The translations under genes and the position numbers were made by a program. Shown here piece after piece: positions 17,490 to 24,810 of a stretch of DNA of 54,232 nucleotides (positions within the stretch are counted from its first letter, which is position 1; each line of letters starts with the position of its first letter). The notes beneath the pieces are model-generated. The model was not told the origin of the DNA. It ran no database searches and saw only the letters and a program-made list of their open reading frames with translations. The stretch is taken from NCBI RefSeq assembly GCF_003254275.1, contig NZ_QKZK01000026.1:1-54232 (forward strand), given 5' to 3'. This DNA comes from Breznakibacter xylanolyticus. Lineage in GTDB: Bacteria; Bacteroidota; Bacteroidia; Bacteroidales; Marinilabiliaceae.

Positions 17490-18695
17490 ATGTATAAACT
17501 TGTAATTATATTTAGTTTTATCTTCATTATTAGCTGCACAAACAAAAAAGAATCAATTACAAAAAATCGAATTGAAAAATCAACTAACTATCACATTAAA
17601 AATGTCGACATTGATGGAAAAAACATGTCAATTGCAGATTATATAGACACTTGTTATTATATACCACTAGAAACAGGGTCTGATTTTTTAATTAATGAAA
17701 TCGAAAGAGTAGAATATGACATGGGATTATTTTTTATTCTCGATACGAAATTAGATGCCATTTTCATATTTAATAAAAATGGAATGTATTTACAAAAAAT
17801 AAGTAAAAAAGGGAAAGGATCGAATGAATATTTTGAATTAGAAGATTTTTTTTTGAACAAAATAACTAGACAAATTGAAATATGTGACAGACCTAGAAAA
17901 CGGATTCTATGCTATGACTACAATGGTAAATATATGATGGAGAAAAAATTTGATTTTGAAATAGCTAGCCGTTTTGCAACTAATGGCAACCAGTACTTTT
18001 TTCATCATGAAGACATGCACTCACAAACAATTGACTGCACAGTCTTTGATATAGTATTAAACAAAAATACTTACACACCTATATTTAGGCCTTCTCGAGG
18101 AGTGGATCAATTTTACTCTCCAATGATTGGTTCTCAAATAGCAATGTATGGAAAAGACATCTACAGCGTATTTTTATGTAATCCAAATGTTTATAAATTA
18201 AATGAAAATGGAACTCTTGAAATTGCTTTTTCTTTTGATTTTGGAATTACCAACATTGAATCACTTTTAGATAAATACATCGGGAAAAGTGAAGATGTAC
18301 TTAATGACATCCTTTTAGATAAAGGTCTTCCTACTTCAATATCTAATTTCACAATTGCAGGTAACACAATCTACTTTTCTATGGTAGCAAACAAAAACAG
18401 GAGAATACTGCATTATTATTATGACTTCTTAAACAAAGAAGGATTGTCATTATATGGTCTTAGCTATTGTGAAAAAAGTATTGTAGATCCAGAATTTATA
18501 AAAGGGCATAAAGATGAATTTTTCATTAGCGCAATAGATGCATATAAAATAACTGACTTCTATAACTACTACACAAAACTGCTATTCTTAAACAAAATAA
18601 AAAGAGAAGAAAATTACTGGGCTTTAAAAAAGGCAACAATAAATTTGACGCAAAATTCAAATCCTATATTAATGATTTTCAAACCAAAACTATGA
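17490..18695 (+). CDS. Six-bladed beta-propeller lipoprotein, cassette 1
   Basis: A 401-residue lipoprotein with signal FSFIFIISC (lipobox I-I-S-C), a first strand CYYIPLETGSD and the propeller signature KKGKGSNEY near residue 110, slightly diverged from GRGPGEY. It ends in a typical NSNPILMIFKPKL. The gene is very AT-rich, unlike the neighbouring O-antigen-ligase and adaptor genes. Its stop codon overlaps the ATG of the next gene (ATGA), so it is translationally coupled to the thioredoxin-like gene. Function unknown. Confidence 0.83.
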   Translation: MYKLVIIFSFIFIISCTNKKESITKNRIEKSTNYHIKNVDIDGKNMSIADYIDTCYYIPLETGSDFLINEIERVEYDMGLFFILDTKLDAIFIFNKNGMYLQKISKKGKGSNEYFELEDFFLNKITRQIEICDRPRKRILCYDYNGKYMMEKKFDFEIASRFATNGNQYFFHHEDMHSQTIDCTVFDIVLNKNTYTPIFRPSRGVDQFYSPMIGSQIAMYGKDIYSVFLCNPNVYKLNENGTLEIAFSFDFGITNIESLLDKYIGKSEDVLNDILLDKGLPTSISNFTIAGNTIYFSMVANKNRRILHYYYDFLNKEGLSLYGLSYCEKSIVDPEFIKGHKDEFFISAIDAYKITDFYNYYTKLLFLNKIKREENYWALKKATINLTQNSNPILMIFKPKL

Positions 18696-19216
18696 GAACC
18701 TACTTAACATACACACACATACTATCCGTATTAATTATATGCGTTACTATTTTTTCTATCATTCATTTGAGACATATTATTAATAGTTTGACTAATGAAA
18801 AAAATAAAATTGTCAATTCAGAATATAGTACATTAGATACAAACTATTTATTACAAGATAAATTATTAGTGTACAATTATTTTACAAACATTCTACATAC
18901 TAATAAGGTAGATTTTTCAGGATCTACCATAATATATTGTAACAATGAAATGTGTGGTTCATGCATTGAAGAGTGCATTATGGATCTTAATATATTATTA
19001 GAAACAAATAAAACATTTCAGTATAAATTAGTATTAGATAGTATTTGCTATAAATACTTAACAGATATGGATTTCTTTGCTAATCAGAAAAAAAGAGCAA
19101 TAATTTGGGATTATAGCTCATATAGTTTTGGCATATACAGAACACCCATAATTGTGCTATATGATAACAAAGGAACAGCACGAATGGTGAAACAATTTAA
19201 ATATTTTCACACATGA
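18692..19216 (+). CDS. Membrane-anchored thioredoxin-fold-like protein
   Basis: A 174-residue protein with an N-terminal transmembrane anchor (ILSVLIICVTIFSIIHL) and a predicted periplasmic domain. The segment STIIYCNNEMCGSCIEEC carries a CxxC pair after a beta strand, and RTPIIVLYD near the C-terminus looks like the cis-proline loop of a thioredoxin fold. Disulfide oxidoreductase or thiol-binding activity is inferred. It overlaps the propeller gene by four bases upstream and the next gene by four bases downstream, a tight three-gene operon. The gene at 23704 occupies the same position in cassette 2. Confidence 0.6.
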   Translation: MRTYLTYTHILSVLIICVTIFSIIHLRHIINSLTNEKNKIVNSEYSTLDTNYLLQDKLLVYNYFTNILHTNKVDFSGSTIIYCNNEMCGSCIEECIMDLNILLETNKTFQYKLVLDSICYKYLTDMDFFANQKKRAIIWDYSSYSFGIYRTPIIVLYDNKGTARMVKQFKYFHT

Positions 19217-19746
19217 ATAAAGTCTCGAAATATTTAATTATCTGCCTATTAGTTACACTTAACACTTCTTTGTTTATCTTCAAAGACAATATAACTTCAC
19301 TTTATTTAAATGATTTAGAATCATATAAAGTCAAGCAAAATAAAGTATTTATTAAAGACATGTTAAAAAGTGATTCCCTCGAATCAAAAATTGCACTGCA
19401 CAAATGCAATGAAATAGAATCGCTAATTGAAGACATAGAATATTGTGATGCATATCAATTAGTTGCAATTATAAATGACAAAAAAATACTAAACAACTGG
19501 TCAAATGACACATACACGGGAAAGATTATATTCTTTGTGAATCCAAACAGTATTGACACATTTCTTATCAACAATGACAACACCACTGTAAAATACAAAT
19601 CAATTTTTAATAATCTTAATGTAAATGTATTTTTTCTAATTTTAAAAAAGGAAGTATATTTTCCTTTTGTATCAACAACACACAAAGACATCTCAATGAA
19701 TTATTTGGCTTTCATAAATAAGTGGAATCAAAGTAACAATCGATAA
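19213..19746 (+). CDS. Small membrane-anchored protein of unknown function
   Basis: A 177-residue protein with an N-terminal membrane anchor (YLIICLLVTLNTSLFIF) and an alpha/beta domain containing strands LVAIIND, GKIIFFVNPN and VFFLILKKEVYFP. It could be a diverged, cysteine-poor relative of the preceding thioredoxin-like protein, but I cannot confirm this. It starts within the stop codon of the upstream gene and is the last gene of cassette 1. Very AT-rich. Confidence 0.55.
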   Translation: MNKVSKYLIICLLVTLNTSLFIFKDNITSLYLNDLESYKVKQNKVFIKDMLKSDSLESKIALHKCNEIESLIEDIEYCDAYQLVAIINDKKILNNWSNDTYTGKIIFFVNPNSIDTFLINNDNTTVKYKSIFNNLNVNVFFLILKKEVYFPFVSTTHKDISMNYLAFINKWNQSNNR

Positions 19747-19787
19747 ACCATCAGCTAACGCCTTTGCAGTGTATATCTCTTCTCCAG

Positions 19788-19950
19788 CCCGTGTTCCCGC
19801 GCGATTGCATCACATTGATAATCAAAAACTAGATTATAAACAAGCTACAACTATACTGAGGCAGAGTTAAAGCTGCCGCACATTTGCAATGTGTGCCACT
19901 CATACCTAAATTTTTCGTATCACATTGCAATCGCAAATGCGCGATCAATG
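19788..19950. repeat. REP-like palindromic repeats, right end of cassette 1
   Basis: Contains GCGCGATTGCATCACATTGAT, then CGCACATTTGCAATGTGTGCC and CACATTGCAATCGCAAATGCGCG, all self-complementary or mutually complementary. A related block lies at 24428-24570 at the right end of cassette 2, with the shared core CCGCGCGA-TG-ATC-C-TGATA. Such REP-like repeats are common between genes in Bacteroidota. No transposase gene is nearby. Confidence 0.55.
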
Positions 19951-20028
19951 TATTTAAAATTAAACATCATCTGGTTATACATACAGTAATTCCTCACTCA
20001 AATTAAAACCCACAAAAATATCATAACC

Positions 20029-20457
20029 ATGCACCCCCACAAAATCGTCAATCCTTTCATCATCGCCCTTTCATTTTGGGTATTCATGGTTTTGGGAGCC
20101 TGTAAGAGTTCATCATCCCCCGATGCACAATCAACCACCATCGAATTCCCAACCACCGCAACCGATTTTGGCAACATCCCCCAAGGCCAACCCAGAACCG
20201 TTGCCTTTGCATTCAAGAACACAGGCAAAGCCCCACTGGTCATCTACAGCACCGAGGCCAGTTGTGGCTGCACGCAGCGCGAGTACCCTCAACAGCCTTT
20301 AGAACCAGGCAAACGGGGCGAAATCAAAGTCACCTACGATGCCAAAGAGGCAGGCCATTTTACCAAAACCATCACCGTGTATCACAATGGGCAGAACGGA
20401 ATGGACATCCTCACCATCACAGGAAGCGTGGAGGAACCCATGACAGCCCAACAATAA
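20029..20457 (+). CDS. DUF1573 lipoprotein
   Basis: A 142-residue lipoprotein (signal ending VLGAC) with a single DUF1573/Ig-like domain: DFGNIPQGQPRTVAFAFKN, the conserved TEASCGCT motif and an LTITGSV final strand. These small immunoglobulin-like proteins are frequent in Bacteroidota envelopes and have no firmly assigned function. It lies 36 bp before the RND adaptor gene and shares its higher GC content, suggesting co-transcription with it. It is separated from the AT-rich cassette 1 by REP-like repeats. Confidence 0.88.
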   Translation: MHPHKIVNPFIIALSFWVFMVLGACKSSSSPDAQSTTIEFPTTATDFGNIPQGQPRTVAFAFKNTGKAPLVIYSTEASCGCTQREYPQQPLEPGKRGEIKVTYDAKEAGHFTKTITVYHNGQNGMDILTITGSVEEPMTAQQ

Positions 20458-20493
20458 CCCGCAAGCATCACACGGTCAACACCCCCAACCCAA

Positions 20494-21603
20494 ATGCAAT
20501 ACCCCATGACACGCACACTCCGAAACTTCACAGTTCTGATGGGCTTGGCCGCACTCACCGCAGCCATCACCGCCTGCAGTACACCCGCCAAGGCCGATGC
20601 CAACGATGCCACGGCCATGTCCAAGACCTCCGACACCCGCGAAACCATCCCGCAGGTCACCGTGGCCAGCGTGCTGCACGGTGCCTTTGAGAGCGAGCTG
20701 GTGAGCAACGGCCGCCTCGAAGCCGGCGAGAGTGCCCTGGTGCCGCTCACGGTCAACGAGATGATCACCCACGTGAATGTGCAGGAAGGACAGCACGTCG
20801 AAAAAGGACAGTTGCTGGGGCAACTGGAGCCCTTTAACCTCCAGCGTCGGCTCGACAATGCCCAAAACGCCTTCGACAAGGCTGTGATGGATCTCGAAGA
20901 TCAACTGGTGTCGATGGGCTACGACGTGGCCGACACAAGCCGAATCCCCGCCAACATGATGAAAATGGCACGCATCCGCAGCGGGTACAACAGCGCAGCC
21001 ACCGCCCTGTCGGAGGCACGGCGCAACCTGTCACTGGCCACCATCACCGCCCCCATTGGCGGGGTGGTGAGCAACCTGGAGGCAAAAGCCAACAACCCCG
21101 CCTCGGCCTTCAAAAGCTTCTGCACCATCATTGGCAACCGCACCATGCAGGTGAGCTTTCAGCTGCTGGAGAGTGAAATGACGCACCTGTCGCCCGGTCA
21201 GCAGGTGGCTGTGCAACCGTTTGCCCTGTCGGGGCGCTCGTTCACCGGCACAGTTACGGCCGTGAACCCCACCATCGATGCCTCGGGCATGGTCAAGGTC
21301 ACCGCCACGCTGCCTAACGATGCAGGAGTCCTGATGGATGGCATGAACGCCAAAATCGTGGTAAAAAAGAGCCTGCCCGACTGCCTGGTCATCCCCAAAA
21401 CAGCCGTTATCTACCGCCAAAACCGAAAAGTGGTGTTTGTGCACCAAAACGGTAAAGCCATCTGGACCTACGTTGAAACCGGCCTTGAAAACACAACGTC
21501 TGTGACCATCACTAGCGGCCTCGAAGCCAGGCAAGAGGTGATTGTGAGCAACAATGCCGATCTGGCGCACGAAAGCCTGGTGACAGTTGACAGGGAACAG
21601 TGA
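20494..21603 (+). CDS. RND efflux periplasmic adaptor (membrane-fusion) lipoprotein
   Basis: HlyD/AcrA-type adaptor that would link an inner-membrane RND pump to a TolC channel. Lipoprotein signal ending ITAC. Split biotinyl-lipoyl domain (VNVQEGQHVEKGQLLGQLEP and ITAPIGGVVSNLEAKANNP) around a short alpha-hairpin, then a beta-barrel domain and the usual C-terminal IPKTAVIYRQNRKVVFV strand. The ATG at 20506 is an alternative start. The matching pumps are not next to it but 3.2 kb downstream at 24811 and 28063, beyond an AT-rich NVEALA/propeller cassette. The last codons of the gene are made of a 7-bp tandem repeat. Confidence 0.9.
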   Translation: MQYPMTRTLRNFTVLMGLAALTAAITACSTPAKADANDATAMSKTSDTRETIPQVTVASVLHGAFESELVSNGRLEAGESALVPLTVNEMITHVNVQEGQHVEKGQLLGQLEPFNLQRRLDNAQNAFDKAVMDLEDQLVSMGYDVADTSRIPANMMKMARIRSGYNSAATALSEARRNLSLATITAPIGGVVSNLEAKANNPASAFKSFCTIIGNRTMQVSFQLLESEMTHLSPGQQVAVQPFALSGRSFTGTVTAVNPTIDASGMVKVTATLPNDAGVLMDGMNAKIVVKKSLPDCLVIPKTAVIYRQNRKVVFVHQNGKAIWTYVETGLENTTSVTITSGLEARQEVIVSNNADLAHESLVTVDREQ

Positions 21604-21636
21604 ACAGTTGGCAGGGATCAGTGATCAGAGAACAGA
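21581..21636 (+). repeat. Degenerate 7-bp tandem repeat spanning a stop codon
   Basis: Eight consecutive heptamers with CAG at fixed positions (TGACAGT, TGACAGG, GAACAGT, GAACAGT, TGGCAGG, GATCAGT, GATCAGA, GAACAGA). The array starts inside the adaptor gene and supplies its last residues (VTVDREQ) and stop codon. Similar 8-bp arrays end both downstream RND genes. Confidence 0.8.
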
Positions 21637-21863
21637 GGAAAATAAACAACTAACAGGGCACAGGTATCTGTTAACAGTTAACGGAGATCAGTTTTCTGGG
21701 AACAAAAGGCAAAATGAAATCAATGAAATTAAAAAACAATGAATCAATTATTTACACCGGACATCTGATTCAAACAACTCACTAGCGAAAACTTTCAATT
21801 GATGCTTTAAGCAAAAAAACACAATCAATCAATTAGCTACCAACTAATATCTACAAATAAACA

Positions 21864-21940
21864 AGGGAAAAGAAGGGGAAGCCACCCGCCTCGCAAGCAG
21901 TGCTCCCCCTTCCGGCTCCCTCCTAAAAAATGAAAGGAGG
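21864..21940 (+). repeat. 78-bp element, copy 2
   Basis: Near-identical to 16743-16822, including the GAAGGGG/CCCCTTC and CCTCCT/AGGAGG complementary segments. It again lies at the left edge of an AT-rich NVEALA/propeller cassette, 166 bp before the small protein gene, and downstream of a GC-rich gene (the adaptor). Confidence 0.8.
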
Positions 21941-21968
21941 TGATTGGCAAAGATAAGGAATAAAGATA

Positions 21969-22005
21969 AAGCGATGAAGCATCGCTTGGCACAAAAAAAG
22001 GTGCC
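21969..22005 (+). promoter_or_regulatory. Two adjacent leader hairpins
   Basis: AAGCGATG-AAG-CATCGCTT is a perfect 8-bp hairpin, immediately followed by GGCAC and GTGCC around an A-rich loop. They lie between the 78-bp element and the small exported protein gene, so the transcript would have a heavily folded 5' leader. No known riboswitch class recognised. Confidence 0.5.
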
Positions 22006-22106
22006 TTGGGAAAACATGTATAAGACTGAAAAGACTGACAGTTAACCAAATAACAATTAAATTGTTTTACGTAATTTATCGAATATCTAATTTTAAATTT
22101 TAAGAA

Positions 22107-22343
22107 ATGAAAAATAAACATTTAAACAAAATAGCAACTATCTTATTTGCAATTACAACTGTAATAAGTTTTAGTATAATGGAGACCAAAACAACTAATG
22201 TGATAACATTGGATAACATAACAAAGATTGCACAAGCACAAAGTGGTGAAACACAGGTCGTAGACTGCGGACCTGGATCCAGAGAAAGATGTGTAAGTTG
22301 GAGTGACTACCGAGGTGTTATAATCAGAATTCGCTGGGAATAA
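22107..22343 (+). CDS. NVEALA-like small exported protein
   Basis: A 78-residue protein. Residues 1-30 form a signal peptide (IATILFAITTVISFSI); residues 37-47 (ITLDNITKIAQAQ) resemble the conserved segment of NVEALA-family proteins (L-x-N-V-E-A-L-A). The remaining ~33 residues contain two Cys (DCGPGSRERC) and end in a basic/aromatic stretch (IIRIRWE). Length fits the family. It could be a secreted peptide with one disulfide. Upstream lie the 78-bp element and leader hairpins; eight bases downstream begins a perfect 15-bp hairpin, so it is probably a discrete, highly expressed transcript. Confidence 0.68.
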   Translation: MKNKHLNKIATILFAITTVISFSIMETKTTNVITLDNITKIAQAQSGETQVVDCGPGSRERCVSWSDYRGVIIRIRWE

Positions 22344-22350
22344 ACATTTA

Positions 22351-22384
22351 ATTGATCTACCTATCTTTCGATAGGTAGATCAAT
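22351..22384 (+). terminator. Perfect 15-bp hairpin after NVEALA-like gene
   Basis: ATTGATCTACCTATC and GATAGGTAGATCAAT pair without mismatch around a TTTC loop, starting eight bases after the stop codon. Like the hairpin at 17439 it lacks a strong T-run. It may be a partial terminator or a 3'-end stabiliser. Confidence 0.6.
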
Positions 22385-22658
22385 CGAAATAGATATTAAC
22401 AAAACATATCATCCAACAAGCACGCAATGCGTTATTAAAGCATCACTTATAAATACAATAAACACAACAATATACATAGATCATAATATAACACTATATT
22501 AATTAATTATTAATATACCCACTAATTCACCACAATAATCTTAACAAAACGATTAAATAAACTAATTTTTATTTTATTTAATCACCATAAGTAATATAAA
22601 TTTCTCTAAATAATTCACACAATAAAAACATTCAACAAATAAACATAAGCATTCAACT

Positions 22659-23702
22659 ATGAAATACTTATCATTTGCACTATATCTCCTTACACTTACA
22701 TCATGTATAAAAACACAAAAACTTGAAATCAATTGCAAATCACAGAAAATAACAGGATTCCCAGAAAGTAAAAAAATTCACTTTTCATCAATATCGACCT
22801 ATGAATACAGCCAACCCCAATCAATGTACATCAACAATGATAGAATTATACTCATAAACAGCAATGGTCAAAGCGATGGTACCTGGATTAATGTATTAAA
22901 AAAGAATGGAGATTTAATCAAAACCCATATAAAATACGGTAAAGGCCCTAATGAAATATTAGATATTTCATCATCTAACATTATTGAAAATAATCTATGC
23001 CTATATGACTTTGTTAAAAAAGAGTATTGGTACATTAATATATCACTAGAGGATAGCTTAATAAGTCGTAATTATAAAACAAAAATTGATGGCTTCAAGG
23101 CTAAAGCGTTTGATGACGAAATTATTATTGCAAATCAATGCAATACAAGTCACAAACTAAACGCTTATAACATCAATCAAAACAAATACACAAATGGAAT
23201 AGGTAATTTAAGTGATTTAAGTACAGATCTTCCAAATCAGGTAAAGATGGAATTAATCCCGTCAGAATTTGGACTAAATCACATGAACAATAGAATTGCA
23301 ATTGCTTATAATTACTTTGATGCATTAGAGATATACTCAATAAAAGGTGATTTAATCAAATCAACAAAAGGCCCTTACTTTCAATATCCTGAATTTAATT
23401 TCACAAAACTACCTCAAGGTTATGCAGTTGCAAAAGACCAATCTAGTAAACTTGCTTACGTTAGTATGCATAATACAAATAAATACATCTACTTAACATA
23501 CTCAGGAAATCCACTATTTCTAAATAATAAATATGGATGGTATGGAGATCACATTCATGTTTATGATTGGGATGGTAATCCCATAGTTGATTATGAACTA
23601 AATGAACCTATTGAATCATTTTGCATTGATGAAGAAAATCAACTAATTTATTCGATTTCATTAAAATCAGGAAATCTTATTGTTGGTAAAATAAACAAGT
23701 AG
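22659..23702 (+). CDS. Six-bladed beta-propeller-like lipoprotein, cassette 2
   Basis: A 347-residue lipoprotein with signal ALYLLTLTSC (lipobox L-T-S-C) and the propeller signature IKYGKGPNEI near residue 100. Repeated strands such as LCLYDFVKKEYWYINIS and GDHIHVYDWDGNPIVDYEL support a propeller fold. It is shorter and more diverged than the genes at 7751 and 12989. One base separates it from the downstream thioredoxin-like gene, so they form an operon. Very AT-rich. Confidence 0.78.
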   Translation: MKYLSFALYLLTLTSCIKTQKLEINCKSQKITGFPESKKIHFSSISTYEYSQPQSMYINNDRIILINSNGQSDGTWINVLKKNGDLIKTHIKYGKGPNEILDISSSNIIENNLCLYDFVKKEYWYINISLEDSLISRNYKTKIDGFKAKAFDDEIIIANQCNTSHKLNAYNINQNKYTNGIGNLSDLSTDLPNQVKMELIPSEFGLNHMNNRIAIAYNYFDALEIYSIKGDLIKSTKGPYFQYPEFNFTKLPQGYAVAKDQSSKLAYVSMHNTNKYIYLTYSGNPLFLNNKYGWYGDHIHVYDWDGNPIVDYELNEPIESFCIDEENQLIYSISLKSGNLIVGKINK

Positions 23703-23703
23703 A

Positions 23704-24267
23704 ATGAAAAAATTAATAAGCTTATTAATAATCTTACAAATAACAACTTGCTGCAACCTAATTAACAATAAATCAAATCAAGAAAATTCAATATTAGGTG
23801 TAAAACTATCATTACCGACAAAAAAACTACCCATAATCAAACAAAACAACTGCCAAGTGGACAGTAGCGAAACAATGCGGTCAGAATTCAAAATTGTATG
23901 TGCATTCAATGTTGATTGTTCAATATGCATAGATAAAATGGTTGAATGGTCTAATATTGCCAAAGAAATGGAATATATGAATTTGAAACCAGTATTCTAT
24001 ATAAAAAGTTCAGAAATAGAACGATTTGAATACATATACGAAAACAATCTTAAATGTAATGCATTAGTCTTTAATGACGAAGAACAGCTATTTGAAAAAA
24101 TAAATTCACAAATAATAAGAAAAAACATAGGTTATTTAATCAATAAAAACAACAAAATTATAGCCTTTAGCACCACAACCGAAAAAGAAAAAACTATAGA
24201 TCATTTCAAATCTGCAATACGTAAACACATATACATAAACACAAATAAAATGAAATTTAATAAATAA
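23704..24267 (+). CDS. Thioredoxin-like lipoprotein
   Basis: A 187-residue protein with a lipoprotein-type N-terminus (SLLIILQITTCC) and a central FNVDCSICIDKMVEWSNIA segment: a beta strand ending in a CxxC at the start of a helix, as in thioredoxin-fold proteins. KNIGYLINKNNKIIAF fits the later beta strands of that fold. Probable periplasmic thiol-disulfide role, by inference. It follows the propeller gene by one base and is the counterpart of the gene at 18692. Confidence 0.6.
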   Translation: MKKLISLLIILQITTCCNLINNKSNQENSILGVKLSLPTKKLPIIKQNNCQVDSSETMRSEFKIVCAFNVDCSICIDKMVEWSNIAKEMEYMNLKPVFYIKSSEIERFEYIYENNLKCNALVFNDEEQLFEKINSQIIRKNIGYLINKNNKIIAFSTTTEKEKTIDHFKSAIRKHIYINTNKMKFNK

Positions 24268-24810
24268 ATTTAAATACATAAATATCAAACACACAGGATA
24301 AACAAAACATGAAAGCACGAAATCATACAAGATAACAAAGCCCTCTGCTCAAGCGAAATTAAATAGCGTGAAAACTCAAAGATCATAATAACTAAGCAAC
24401 TACAATACAGAAACAGAGTCAAAGCTTGCCCATGCTACCGCGCGACTGAATCGCGTGATAAATACTTAACCATAAATTCAGTAGTATCAGAGATTATAAC
24501 TTGGCAAAGGCATTTTATCGAAAGTTGTTTACCAAAAAGTAGCCTCACGATACAATCATGCGGTAGCTATGGGTAACTGGGGCTCACACTACATTTTGTC
24601 TGTTCAAAGTCAGGTTTAGTAATTTCACGGCAGTAGGCAGTAATGATTAAGACTTAGCGAGACTATACAGAACCTAATAAATACCAGTAAAAATAAAAGA
24701 ATACTGATATAAGTGGTTAAAGTTTTATAGTCTATTGATAAAAGGGGCATTATTATAAACTTCTTCGTCTTATGTCTTAATACTCAAATCTTGATACTTT
24801 CTTTAAAAGA
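24268..24810. other. Non-coding gap with large imperfect inverted repeat
   Basis: No gene. A REP-like inverted pair is present: CCCATGCTACCGCGCGACTG at 24430 and, about 110 bp downstream, the complementary-type block ending GCGGTAGCTATGGG near 24573. It marks the return from AT-rich to GC-rich sequence before the RND genes. Confidence 0.6.
24428..24574. repeat. REP-like inverted repeat, right end of cassette 2
   Basis: The left arm (24430-24462) contains CTACCGCGCGACTGAATCGCG; the right arm (about 24540-24574) reads as its imperfect reverse complement with the core GATACAATCATGCGGTAGC. The left arm matches 19790-19822 at the end of cassette 1 at most positions by eye. Confidence 0.6.

Noticed and set aside
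19788-19950. Insertion sequence ends
   Set aside because: Palindromes resemble REP-type repeats, and no transposase gene or clear target duplication is present.
21581-21636. CRISPR-like array
   Set aside because: Units are 7 bp, contiguous and without spacers; the same holds for the 8-bp arrays at 27940 and 31106.
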